Below are positions 7,083 to 14,136 of a stretch of DNA of 14,898 bases, in pieces (within the stretch, counting starts at the first letter, position 1; each line of letters begins with the position of its first letter). The notes beneath the pieces are model-generated. The model had not been told where the DNA came from. It saw only the letters and a list, made by a program, of their open reading frames with translations, and did not search any database. Position numbers and translations under genes: made by a program. The stretch is from Thermoplasmata archaeon (GTDB lineage Archaea > Thermoplasmatota > Thermoplasmata > Lutacidiplasmatales > UBA184): contig JASHYB010000189.1 of NCBI GenBank assembly GCA_030043255.1, positions 1-14,898 on the forward strand, read 5' to 3'.

Positions 7083-7577
7083 TCAGCCCGGGGGAAACCG
7101 CTCGACGAGCAGCGGCAGCAGTTCGTGGAAGCTGCGGGGGACGGCCGTGGCACGGCTCCGGAGATGCCGGTAGACGCGGGTCGCCTCGCCGCCGGTGTAG
7201 TCGCGAAGGCCGAACTCGCCGCCGACCACGAGGTACAGCGGGATCCGGAGCGGAAGCTCGGCCGCCAGGCTCAGGCTCTCCAGGTTCCCCCTCCCCACCG
7301 CGAACGGCGTCAGGACCACGCCGTCGGCTTCGGCGAGGAGACTGCGGACCCGGGCGAGGGCCCGCGCGCGAGCGTCACCGTCCTGCGGGAGGCAGACGAC
7401 GTCCAATCCCAGGACGACCGCGGTCTTCGCGTCGTCGTCGAGCTCGGACAGCGGACCGACGGAGATCCGATAGCCCAGCTCCTGCAAACTCCTCAAGAGC
7501 TGGGCTCCGGTTCCCCCACCGCACACCACATGCAGGCGTGCCGGCCCCATGCGTTCCGGACGGAACCGACCCGACAT
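7083..7577 (-). CDS. Stand-alone homologue of the BtuD C-terminal Rossmann-like domain
   Basis: This small soluble protein (164 residues from the ATG at 7577; 155 from an internal ATG at 7550) has no ATPase part. Counting from 7577, it opens with Arg-Leu-His-Val-Val-Cys-Gly-Gly-Gly-Thr-Gly at 14-24. It has a Leu-Asp-Asp-Asp segment near 46-49, Glu-Ala-Asp-Gly-Val-Val at 83-88, Gly-x-Gly-Asn-Leu at 95-99 and Arg-Asp-Tyr-Thr-Gly-Gly at 125-130. Each landmark recurs in the same order in the C-terminal domain of the BtuD gene three genes downstream, so the two are paralogues. No membrane segment or signal peptide is visible. The glycine-rich first loop suggests a nucleotide- or ligand-binding Rossmann fold, but I cannot name its function. 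A 98-bp gap separates it from btuF, so the two may be independently transcribed. It may be an adaptor, regulator or corrinoid-handling protein of the importer; that is inference. Confidence 0.8.
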   Translation of the reverse strand: MSGRFRPERMGPARLHVVCGGGTGAQLLRSLQELGYRISVGPLSELDDDAKTAVVLGLDVVCLPQDGDARARALARVRSLLAEADGVVLTPFAVGRGNLESLSLAAELPLRIPLYLVVGGEFGLRDYTGGEATRVYRHLRSRATAVPRSFHELLPLLVERFPPG

Positions 7578-7583
7578 ATGACC
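7572..7583. promoter_or_regulatory. Possible shared TATA-like element of the divergent control region
   Basis: A CATATG palindrome at 7575-7580 sits in otherwise strongly GC-rich DNA between the divergent stand-alone domain gene and cobO. On the minus strand, its centre is about 28 bp from the internal ATG at 7550, which would fit a leaderless start there. On the plus strand it would place a transcript start near 7604, leaving a leader of about 54 nt before the cobO ATG at 7658. It is also the longer start codon of the minus-strand gene, so the two readings exclude one another. This is weak, position-based evidence. Confidence 0.25.
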
Positions 7584-7647
7584 CCGCGCGCGTGGCGCAC
7601 AAGCCGTGGACGGCGCCTGACCGGCCGAGCGGCCGGGCGGGGCTCCC

Positions 7648-7653
7648 GAGGGT
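7648..7653 (+). promoter_or_regulatory. Ribosome-binding site that fixes the cobO start
   Basis: GAGGGT lies 4 nt before the ATG at 7658 and is the best Shine-Dalgarno-like match in the neighbourhood. It favours that ATG over the upstream in-frame ATG at 7538, whose first 40 codons lie partly on top of the divergent gene and encode no conserved residues. Confidence 0.5.
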
Positions 7654-7657
7654 CGGC

Positions 7658-8248
7658 ATGACGCCGTACGACGAGGATGACGCGACGTACCCCCGGTTCG
7701 AGGTACGGCCCCGGGCGCGGCGCAAGCCGCTTCCGATCGGGCTGGTCCAGGTCTACACCGGCGGGGGGAAGGGGAAGAGCACCGCCAGCTTCGGATTGCT
7801 CACCCGCGCCGTAGGCCACGGGCTGCGGTGCTGCCTCATCCAGTTCATGAAGAAGGGGAACTACGGCGAGATCGTCACGCTCCGCAAGCTGCCCGGCGTG
7901 CACATCGAGCAGTACGGCAGCGGCCACTGGGTAAAGCGGGACCACCCCGCCGCCGAGGATCTCGCGCTGGCCGACCATGCGCTGCGCTCCGGAGCCCGGG
8001 CCGCCGCGAGCGGGAAGTTCGACCTGGTCGTCCTGGACGAGGTCAACACCGCCGTCGTGCGAGGGCTCGTGAAGCTCGGGGACGTGCTCGCGCTCGCCGA
8101 CGCGAAGGCACCGCGCACCGAGCTGGTCCTCACCGGACGAGGGGCGCCCAAGGCGCTGCTCGACCGGGCCGACCTCGTCACGATGATGGTCGGGATGAAG
8201 CATCCGTACCATCGAGGCCTGGATGCGAGGGCGGGCATCGAGTGGTAG
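7658..8248 (+). CDS. cobO: Corrinoid adenosyltransferase CobO/BtuR (CobA-type)
   Basis: This enzyme transfers the 5'-deoxyadenosyl group of ATP to Co(I) corrinoids, making the adenosyl forms used by the later enzymes of the cluster. The 196-residue length is typical. The inverted-type P-loop Gly-Gly-Gly-Lys-Gly-Lys-Ser-Thr is at 35-42, Leu-Asp-Glu-Val-Asn at 126-130, Leu-Thr-Gly-Arg-Gly-Ala-Pro at 158-164, and the family C-terminus His-Pro-Tyr-His-Arg-Gly with Gly-Ile-Glu-Trp ends the protein. These match the CobA/CobO/BtuR family rather than PduO- or EutT-type enzymes. The start at 7658 is supported by a GAGGGT site. It is the first gene of the plus-strand block, and its 3' end overlaps the cbiP start by 26 bp if cbiP begins at 8223. 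No dedicated cobalt reductase is nearby. Confidence 0.95.
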   Translation: MTPYDEDDATYPRFEVRPRARRKPLPIGLVQVYTGGGKGKSTASFGLLTRAVGHGLRCCLIQFMKKGNYGEIVTLRKLPGVHIEQYGSGHWVKRDHPAAEDLALADHALRSGARAAASGKFDLVVLDEVNTAVVRGLVKLGDVLALADAKAPRTELVLTGRGAPKALLDRADLVTMMVGMKHPYHRGLDARAGIEW

Positions 8249-9866
8249 GCCGGGGGCCGGCCGCGTGCCCGGGGTCCTGATCGCCGGGACGACGAGCGAT
8301 GCCGGCAAGAGCTTCGTCACGACCGGGCTCTGCCGGCTCCTTGCGCGTCGGGGCTGGGCGGTGGCCCCGTTCAAGGCCGCCAACATGTCGCTCAACGCAG
8401 TAGCGGCCGACGACGGCGGGGAAATGGCGTCCGCTCAGTGGGTCCAGTGCCGCGCCGCCGGATTCCCGGCCCTGACCGCCTGCAATCCCGTGCTCTACAA
8501 GTCCGAGGGACCAATCGGGGTCGAGGTCGTGGTACGGGGCCGGACCCGCTGGCGGTCGGCCTCGTGGGCGCGGACGATGCCGCGCATCGTCCCGAAGCTC
8601 CGGTCCGAGGTCCGTCACGCTCTGGACGAGCTGCGGGCCCGGGGGGTGTTCATCGTGGCGGAAGGCGCGGGGAGTCCGGCGGAGGTGAACCTTCGAAGCA
8701 CCGACCTCGCGAACTTCGACGTAGCGCGAGCCCTCGACGCCCCCGTGCTGCTGGTCGTCGACCTCGAACGGGGCGGCGCGTTCGCGCAGATCGTCGGGAC
8801 GCTGGCGTTGCTGACGCCGGCCGAACGTCACCGCGTGCGGGGCATCATCCTGAACCGCATGGCGGGCAACCCACGCCTGCTGGATCCCGGGATTGACTTC
8901 GTGCAGCAGAAGACCGGCATCCCGGTGGTGGGCGTGCTGCCCTACCTGCCGTCGGACGCCGGGCAGCTGCCCGCGGAGGACATCCTATCCCTCGTCCGGG
9001 GCTCGGCAGCGGCCCCGCGGGTGCCCGCGGGTGCGCCGCCGGCGACGAACGGTCGCGTTCGCATCGGGATCCTGCGCTGGCCGCACGTCTCCAATTTCAC
9101 CGATTTCTCCCTGCTGGAGCGCTCCCCCTCGGCCGAGGTTTCCTGGGTCACCCGCACGGAGCTACTCGGCGGCCTTGACGTCCTGGTGCTCCCGGGAAGC
9201 CGGAGGACCGTGGACGACCTGACCTGGCTGCGCGCGACCGGCTGGTCAGACGGCCTTCGTCAGGGCTATCGGCGGGGCCTCCGCCTCGCGGGCATCTGCG
9301 GAGGGTACCAGGTCCTGGGCGAGCGTCTCATCGACCCGGAGGGCTTCGAAGGGAAGCCCGGCGCGACCCGGGCGCTCGGTCTGCTTCCCGTGGAAACGAC
9401 CTTCCGCGACCCGAAGCTCATCCGCAAGGTTCGGGCGCTGCCGGACCGGCGCAACCCCTGGTGCCCTCCCGGAACGTCCCCGGAGGGGTTCGAGATGCGC
9501 CGGGGGCGAACCGTCGTCGGTCCCTCCGCACGCCCGCTGTTCCTCCTTCGACCGAGCTCGGGAGACGCCGGGCCCGCCGAGCCGGACGGGGCCACCGTAG
9601 GCGGAGGTCGGGTCTGGGGCACGGCCGTCCACGGGTTGCTCAACGACCCCGGCGCTTGCGAGGGCTTCCTCCGATGGGCGGGCGGACATCGTCGTTCGGC
9701 CCGTACGGCGGCGTCCGCCAGGGACGCCGAGCCCGTGCCGGACGCGCTGGACCGGACCATCGATCGGGTCGCCGACCTCCTGGAGGCGCATCTTGAGCTG
9801 GGCCGTCTGGGACGCATCCTGGGCTCGAGGTTGACCTTGCCCGACGTCGGCGGGGTCGGCCGATGA
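8223..9866 (+). CDS. cbiP: Adenosylcobyric acid synthase CbiP/CobQ
   Basis: CbiP amidates the b, d, e and g side chains of adenosylcobyrinic acid a,c-diamide using glutamine and ATP. The 547-residue protein has a synthetase domain with Gly-Thr-Thr-Ser-Asp-Ala-Gly-Lys-Ser at 22-30, Phe-Lys-Ala-Ala-Asn-Met-Ser-Leu-Asn near 50-58, and the CobQ hallmark Gly-Ala-Gly-Ser-Pro-Ala-Glu-Val-Asn-Leu at 148-157. The glutaminase domain carries nucleophile Cys359 (Ile-Cys-Gly-Gly-Tyr) and His470 (Val-His-Gly-Leu-Leu). It is longer than most homologues because of loops near 395-420 and 440-465. Two motifs are divergent: Tyr-Lys-Ser-Glu-Gly-Pro where Leu-Lys-Pro-x-x-Asp is usual, and Glu-Met-Arg-Arg-Gly-Arg-Thr where Glu-Ile-His-x-Gly-Arg-Thr is usual. 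The ATG at 8223 has GAGG 5 nt upstream; a GTG at 8265, after the cobO stop, is the alternative. Confidence 0.93.
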   Translation: MRGRASSGRPGAGRVPGVLIAGTTSDAGKSFVTTGLCRLLARRGWAVAPFKAANMSLNAVAADDGGEMASAQWVQCRAAGFPALTACNPVLYKSEGPIGVEVVVRGRTRWRSASWARTMPRIVPKLRSEVRHALDELRARGVFIVAEGAGSPAEVNLRSTDLANFDVARALDAPVLLVVDLERGGAFAQIVGTLALLTPAERHRVRGIILNRMAGNPRLLDPGIDFVQQKTGIPVVGVLPYLPSDAGQLPAEDILSLVRGSAAAPRVPAGAPPATNGRVRIGILRWPHVSNFTDFSLLERSPSAEVSWVTRTELLGGLDVLVLPGSRRTVDDLTWLRATGWSDGLRQGYRRGLRLAGICGGYQVLGERLIDPEGFEGKPGATRALGLLPVETTFRDPKLIRKVRALPDRRNPWCPPGTSPEGFEMRRGRTVVGPSARPLFLLRPSSGDAGPAEPDGATVGGGRVWGTAVHGLLNDPGACEGFLRWAGGHRRSARTAASARDAEPVPDALDRTIDRVADLLEAHLELGRLGRILGSRLTLPDVGGVGR

Positions 9867-10408
9867 CCGTGCTGCTGCTGCTCGGGGGGGCTCGTGCCGG
9901 CAAGTCGGCGCTGGCGGTGAAGCTCGCCCGGGCGCGCGGGGGCCGGGTCTGGTTCCTGGCGACCGGCGAGCCGCGCGACGAGGAGATGGCGGCCCGTATT
10001 CGCGCGCATCGATCGGCCCGTCCGACCGACTGGCGCGTGGTCGAGGAGCCACGGGACCTCGAGCGTGCCTTGGGAGCGGTGCCGCCGGAGGCGACCGTCA
10101 TCATCGACTGCCTTACCCTCTGGGTCTCGAACCTGATCGAGGAGCGGAGCGCCGAGGAGATCGCCGACCGCGCCCAACGGCTGGCCTCGGGGGCCCAGCG
10201 GCGAACCGGCCTCACCGTCGTCGTGTCCAACGAGGTCGGCCTGGGCCTGGTGAGCCCGAACCCGCTCGGGCGCGCGTACCGCGACCTGCTGGGCCGGGTC
10301 AACGCGAGCTGGTCGGCCGCCGCGGACGACGTGCTGCTCGTGGTCGCCGGGCGGGCCGTTCGTCTTCCGTCGGTCGACGTCGAGCGCTGGAGCCCGCGGC
10401 ATGGCTGA
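9863..10408 (+). CDS. cobU: Bifunctional adenosylcobinamide kinase / cobinamide-phosphate guanylyltransferase CobU (CobP)
   Basis: CobU phosphorylates adenosylcobinamide and then transfers GMP to give AdoCbi-GDP, the activated partner for CobS. The 181-residue length is typical. The P-loop Gly-Gly-Ala-Arg-Ala-Gly-Lys-Ser is at 8-15. Arg-Ile-x-x-His49-x4-Arg-Pro carries the His that is guanylylated in the family. Ile-Asp-Cys-Leu-Thr-Leu-Trp is at 81-87, and Val-Ser-Asn-Glu-Val-Gly and Gly-Arg-x-x-Arg-Asp follow. The start overlaps the cbiP stop as ATGA, and its stop overlaps cobS by 8 bp. This is the CobU/CobP fold, not the GTP-transferase-only CobY normally used by archaea, which is notable beside cbiZ and the archaeal-type regulator. 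Confidence 0.95.
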   Translation: MTVLLLLGGARAGKSALAVKLARARGGRVWFLATGEPRDEEMAARIRAHRSARPTDWRVVEEPRDLERALGAVPPEATVIIDCLTLWVSNLIEERSAEEIADRAQRLASGAQRRTGLTVVVSNEVGLGLVSPNPLGRAYRDLLGRVNASWSAAADDVLLVVAGRAVRLPSVDVERWSPRHG

Positions 10409-11228
10409 CGCGGCGCGCGCGACCGGGTCCGCCCCCCTGTCGCCGCCCCCGGGGCGGGGCGGCGCCGCAGCGGAGCTGCGCGGCGCGGCCGCTTCCTTGA
10501 CCTTCCTGACCCGACTCCCGCTGGGCAGCGCGGTCGTGCTGGACGCACCGGACCTCAGCCGGTCCGCCCCCTACTTCCCGCTGGTCGGTGCCGGCATCGG
10601 TGGGCTCGTCGCGCTGGTGGCGCTCGGGGTCGCCGGTGTCGAAGGTCCGTTGCTCGGGGCCGTCGTCGCCCTCGCGGCGTACGCGGGCCTGACCGGTGCG
10701 CTGCATCTGGACGCCGTCGCCGACACGTTCGACGCGCTGGGCACCCGCACGCGAGAGGAGGCGCTCCGGGTAATGCGCGAGCCGACGGTCGGAGCTTTCG
10801 GGGTCACCGCGCTGGTCCTGGACCTCTTGCTCTGGGCGGCGCTGCTCGCGACGCTCGTGCACCGACCGTCGTTCCTCGAGGTCCTGTTGACCGTCGGCGC
10901 CCTCTCGCGGCTCGGACCGGTCGTGCTGCTGGCCGCCCTGCCCTACGCGCGCCCGCACGGGGGCACCGGAACCGCGCTCGCGCAGGGAGCCTCCGTCCGG
11001 GCGATCGTCGCGGTCGTGATCGCCCTGGCGCTCGCGGTCCTCCTCTTGGGCACGGCGGGTCTCCTGCTGGCGGCGGTCGTGCTCGTGGCTCTCGTTCCGC
11101 TCGGGCTCGGATTCCGGCGGTGGCTCGGGGGCGTCACCGGCGACGCGCTCGGTTGCTCCGTCGAGGTGTTGGAGATCCTGGGCCTGTCAACCGCCGTGGC
11201 ACTGCTGGCGGCGGGGATCCTTCGATGA
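10401..11228 (+). CDS. cobS: Adenosylcobinamide-GDP ribazoletransferase CobS
   Basis: CobS is the membrane enzyme that joins AdoCbi-GDP with alpha-ribazole (or its 5'-phosphate) in the final assembly of the nucleotide loop. The 275-residue protein has a ~25-residue Pro/Gly/Ala-rich N-terminal tail, then Phe-Leu-Thr-Arg-Leu-Pro at 35-40, Phe-Pro-Leu-Val-Gly at 59-63, and the signature Leu-His-Leu-Asp-Ala-Val-Ala-Asp-Thr-Phe-Asp at 101-111 with its metal-binding acidic residues. Arg-Glu-Pro-Thr-Val-Gly-Ala-Phe-Gly follows at 126-134, and several hydrophobic helices run to the C-terminus. The start overlaps cobU (ATGGCTGA). A 46-bp gap separates it from the next gene, the longest gap in the plus-strand block. 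Confidence 0.95.
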   Translation: MADAARATGSAPLSPPPGRGGAAAELRGAAASLTFLTRLPLGSAVVLDAPDLSRSAPYFPLVGAGIGGLVALVALGVAGVEGPLLGAVVALAAYAGLTGALHLDAVADTFDALGTRTREEALRVMREPTVGAFGVTALVLDLLLWAALLATLVHRPSFLEVLLTVGALSRLGPVVLLAALPYARPHGGTGTALAQGASVRAIVAVVIALALAVLLLGTAGLLLAAVVLVALVPLGLGFRRWLGGVTGDALGCSVEVLEILGLSTAVALLAAGILR

Positions 11229-11274
11229 TGCCCTCGAGGGCGTCCGCGCTTGCCTCGCGCTCGGGGCCCCGCGG

Positions 11275-13110
11275 ATGAGCGGGTTTCCGCGCCGGCGGGA
11301 GCGACCGGCCCTGCCGGAAGGTTTTGACGACTCTCGTGCCGCGGAACGTCGCGCCGATCCCGGGGGGTGGAGGTTCTCCGAGCGCGAACGCGAGGCGGTG
11401 TGGCGGGCGATCCGCGAGCGACGCGACATCCGTCGCTTCCGATCGGACCCGGTCCCTCGCGAGCTGCTGGAGAGGCTGCTGGGGGCGGCCCACCAGGCCC
11501 CGTCGGTCGGTCTGATGCAGCCGTGGAGGTTCGTCGTCGTCGAGCGCGAGGAGACCAAGGCCGCGATGCAGGCGCTCGTCGAACGCGAGCGCCTCGTGCA
11601 GGCGCCGCACTTCGACGCCCGGGCCCGGGAGTTCCTCGACCTGAAGCTGGAGGGGATCCGCGAGGCGCCCGTCAGCGTGTGCGTGGTCTGCGATCGGCAG
11701 CCCGGCCGCGAGGTCCTCGGTCGCCACACGATCCGCGACACCGACCTGTACAGCACCTGCCTCGCGATCGAGAACTTCTGGCTCGCTGCCCGGGCCGAAG
11801 GGGTCGGCGTCGGGTGGGTGTCGCTCTACCGGCCCGACGACGTGCGCTCGCTGCTCGGTCTTCCCCCGTGGACCGTTCCGGTCGCCTGGCTTTGCGTCGG
11901 CTTCCCGGACGAGCGTCCGTCCCGGCCGCGCCTGGAGGAACGGGGCTGGGGCGCCCGCGCGCACGTGCGGTCGGTGATCTCGTGGGAGCGTTGGGAACGC
12001 GGTCCGGACCCGAGCCCTGCGACGACGACCGCCCGGCGGACCGTAGGCTCCGAGGGACCGGAGGCGCCGGCGTGGTGGGCGGCCCTGGCGGCCGGCGTTG
12101 CCCCCGCGGAGGCCCGGCACGCCCTGCGCGTCCGTGATGAGTCCGATCGGCTCGTCAAGCCGGCCGGCAGCCTGGGCGCCCTGGAGACGCTCGTGGAACG
12201 CTGGGCGATGGCCACCGGGGGACCCCCGCCCGAGCGGTTGCGGCCCGGTTTCGCGATCTTCGCCGCCGATCATGGCGTAGCGTCCAACGACGTGAGCCTG
12301 TTTCCGGCGAGAGTGTCGGCGCAGGTGGCGGAAGCGGCCGCCCGCGGCGAAACCGCCATCGGGGTTCTCGCTCGGTCGCTGGGCGCCCGGCTCGAGGTCG
12401 TCGACGTGGGTCTGAGCGGTCCTCATCGGCCTGGCGTCCGGGACCTCCGGGTCGCCGGCGGGACGGGCGACATCGTCCGCGGTCCGGCGATGACCGATGA
12501 GCAGTTCCGTCGGGCCGTCGAAGCGGGCGTCCGGGTCGCCGACGAGCTCGCTTCCTGCTGCGACCTGCTGGTCGTCGGCGAGATCGGCATCGGCAACACG
12601 ACGGTGGCCGCCGCGCTGGTCGCCGCCCTGACCGGTCGGCCGGCGGAGGAGGTCTGCGGACGGGGCACCGGCCTCGGCTCCGAAGGTCTCGCCCGGAAAC
12701 GGGCGGTCGTGCGGGCCGCGGTCGAGCGCAACGCGCCCCCGGCCTCCGACCCCCTCACGTGCCTTCAGCGCCTTGGCGGCCTCGAGCTCGCGGCTCTCGC
12801 CGGAGCCCTCCTGGGCGCCGCGAAGCAGCGCCGCCCGGTCCTGCTGGACGGTTTTGCCACCGGCGCCGCCGCCCTCGCCGCCTGTCGCGCGGCGCCGGCC
12901 GTGCGCGACTACCTGTTCGCGGGCCACCGGTCCGCCGAGCCCGCGCACGCGTTGGTCCTGGCCGAGCTGGGCCTCGAGCCGATCCTGGACCTGCGGCTGC
13001 GGCTGGGCGAAGGGAGCGGCGCGGCGCTGGCGTTGCCCCTGCTCCAGTTGGCCGGCGAGCTCCATCGCAAGATGGCGCGGTTCGACCAGGCCGGCGTGGA
13101 CACCGACTGA
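11275..13110 (+). CDS. bluB-cobT: BluB-CobT fusion: 5,6-dimethylbenzimidazole synthase / DMB phosphoribosyltransferase
   Basis: This 611-residue protein joins two successive enzymes for the lower ligand. Residues about 35-245 are BluB, a nitroreductase-like flavin-destructase that makes 5,6-dimethylbenzimidazole from FMNH2 and O2. Its marks are Arg-Arg-Asp-Ile-Arg-Arg-Phe at 49-55, Ala-Pro-Ser-Val-Gly-Leu-Met-Gln-Pro-Trp at 75-84 and Glu-Gly-Val-Gly-Val-Gly-Trp-Val near 175-182. A variable linker (about 246-265) leads to CobT (about 266-605): Lys-Pro-Ala-Gly-Ser-Leu-Gly at 295-301, Ala-Asp-His-Gly-Val at 331-335, Gly-Ile-Gly-Asn-Thr-Thr at 438-443, Leu-Leu-Asp-Gly-Phe at 523-527, Ala-Gly-His-Arg-Ser at 549-553, and Gly-Glu579-Gly-Ser-Gly with the family's catalytic Glu. 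CobT converts DMB and nicotinate mononucleotide to alpha-ribazole phosphate. The frame is unbroken through the junction, so this is a true fusion. The ATG at 11275 lacks a clear ribosome-binding site. Confidence 0.95.
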   Translation: MSGFPRRRERPALPEGFDDSRAAERRADPGGWRFSEREREAVWRAIRERRDIRRFRSDPVPRELLERLLGAAHQAPSVGLMQPWRFVVVEREETKAAMQALVERERLVQAPHFDARAREFLDLKLEGIREAPVSVCVVCDRQPGREVLGRHTIRDTDLYSTCLAIENFWLAARAEGVGVGWVSLYRPDDVRSLLGLPPWTVPVAWLCVGFPDERPSRPRLEERGWGARAHVRSVISWERWERGPDPSPATTTARRTVGSEGPEAPAWWAALAAGVAPAEARHALRVRDESDRLVKPAGSLGALETLVERWAMATGGPPPERLRPGFAIFAADHGVASNDVSLFPARVSAQVAEAAARGETAIGVLARSLGARLEVVDVGLSGPHRPGVRDLRVAGGTGDIVRGPAMTDEQFRRAVEAGVRVADELASCCDLLVVGEIGIGNTTVAAALVAALTGRPAEEVCGRGTGLGSEGLARKRAVVRAAVERNAPPASDPLTCLQRLGGLELAALAGALLGAAKQRRPVLLDGFATGAAALAACRAAPAVRDYLFAGHRSAEPAHALVLAELGLEPILDLRLRLGEGSGAALALPLLQLAGELHRKMARFDQAGVDTD

Positions 13111-13124
13111 CCCCTCGAGCGTTC

Positions 13125-13128
13125 GGAG
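13125..13128 (+). promoter_or_regulatory. Ribosome-binding site before cbiB
   Basis: GGAG lies 3 nt before the GTG at 13132 and 6 nt before the next codon, also GTG, at 13135. The spacing favours the second GTG as the real start; the proteins differ by one residue. Confidence 0.4.
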
Positions 13129-13131
13129 CCG

Positions 13132-14136
13132 GTGGTGTTCGTCGGGGCGCTCCTCAGCGTCGCTCTCCTGCCGCTCGGAGTCGCGATCGTCCTCGACCTG
13201 CTGGTCGGGGACCCGCGCGAGGGTTCGCGAGCCGAGCGATGGTATCCCCCGGTCCTGGTGGGTCGGCTCGCCCTCGCGCTGGACCGCCGGATCGCACGCG
13301 GCAAGCCCCCGAGGGAACGACGGGCTGGCGTCCTCCTGTGGACCGGCACCGTCGGACTGAGCGTGCTCGTCGCGGGCCTGCTGGTACTGAGCACGGACCC
13401 GGCGGCGGTAGCGTCGATCGCGGCGCTCTGGGGGGAGGCCCGTGGTCAGCCGTCGCCGGAGACGGCCCTGGTCGCCGCCGTCTACTGGATCGCGGTGACC
13501 GGCTGGCTTGCGAGCTGCTTCACCCTCTCCGGGCTGCTCCGGTACTGCTCTCGCCCGCTCGGGCGGACCCTCGAAGAGAAGCGCGAGCTGGTCGCCCAGG
13601 TCGTCAACCGCCCGACCGACGAGCTCTCGGACGAGCTGTTGAATTCCGCGCTGATCGAGTCGGCGGCCGAGAACACGACGGACAGCGTCGTGGGACCGTT
13701 GCTCGGGTACGCTCTGTTCGGGCTTCCCGGCGCGGTGGCGTACCGGTCGCTGAACACGCTCGATGCCCTCCTGGGCCACCGGGATCGCCGCCGCAGATAC
13801 GTCGGAGAGGCGTCGGCCAGGATCGACCATGCGGTAAACCTGCTGCCGGACCGGCTCACGGCTCTGCTGCTGCGCCTGGCAGCGCCGGGCGGAGCTCCGC
13901 CCGTAGTGCAGTCTGCGTCGGGGGCAGCGGTGCCGGCCAGTATCGTCGCCGCCGCCCAGGTTGCCGGGGTCCGGCTCGAGCGCAAGGGTTCGTACGTGGT
14001 CGGTCCGGAGCTCCCGCCCCCCACCGAAGCCGATGTGCGTCGAGTTCTCCGAACGGTCAAGTACGCCGGGACGGTCGTCATGGTGCTGACGGCCGTCATC
14101 GCCGGGGGTGTCGTTGTCGGGGTCTCCCTCCTCTGA
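13132..14136 (+). CDS. cbiB: Adenosylcobinamide-phosphate synthase CbiB
   Basis: CbiB is the integral membrane enzyme that links adenosylcobyric acid to aminopropanol phosphate, the product of CobD. It is needed both for de novo synthesis and for rebuilding what CbiZ cleaves. The 334-residue protein has an N-terminal helix followed by Leu-Asp-Leu-Leu-Val-Gly-Asp-Pro-Arg, the family opening. Near 180-250 it has Glu-Ser-Ala-Ala-Glu-Asn-Thr-Thr-Asp-Ser-Val-Val, Leu-Asn-Thr-Leu-Asp-Ala and Ala-Ser-Ala-Arg-Ile-Asp, all standard CbiB/CobD-family marks. About five hydrophobic segments are visible, with the last at the C-terminus. Translation begins at GTG 13132 or 13135, with GGAG just upstream. The next gene appears to begin 29 bp before the cbiB stop. 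Confidence 0.94.
   Translation: MVFVGALLSVALLPLGVAIVLDLLVGDPREGSRAERWYPPVLVGRLALALDRRIARGKPPRERRAGVLLWTGTVGLSVLVAGLLVLSTDPAAVASIAALWGEARGQPSPETALVAAVYWIAVTGWLASCFTLSGLLRYCSRPLGRTLEEKRELVAQVVNRPTDELSDELLNSALIESAAENTTDSVVGPLLGYALFGLPGAVAYRSLNTLDALLGHRDRRRRYVGEASARIDHAVNLLPDRLTALLLRLAAPGGAPPVVQSASGAAVPASIVAAAQVAGVRLERKGSYVVGPELPPPTEADVRRVLRTVKYAGTVVMVLTAVIAGGVVVGVSLL

Noticed and set aside
11262..11271. CGGGGCCCCG palindrome just before the bluB-cobT start, considered as a terminator or regulatory hairpin
   Set aside because: It has no loop or U-tract and is too short to stand out from the GC-rich background.
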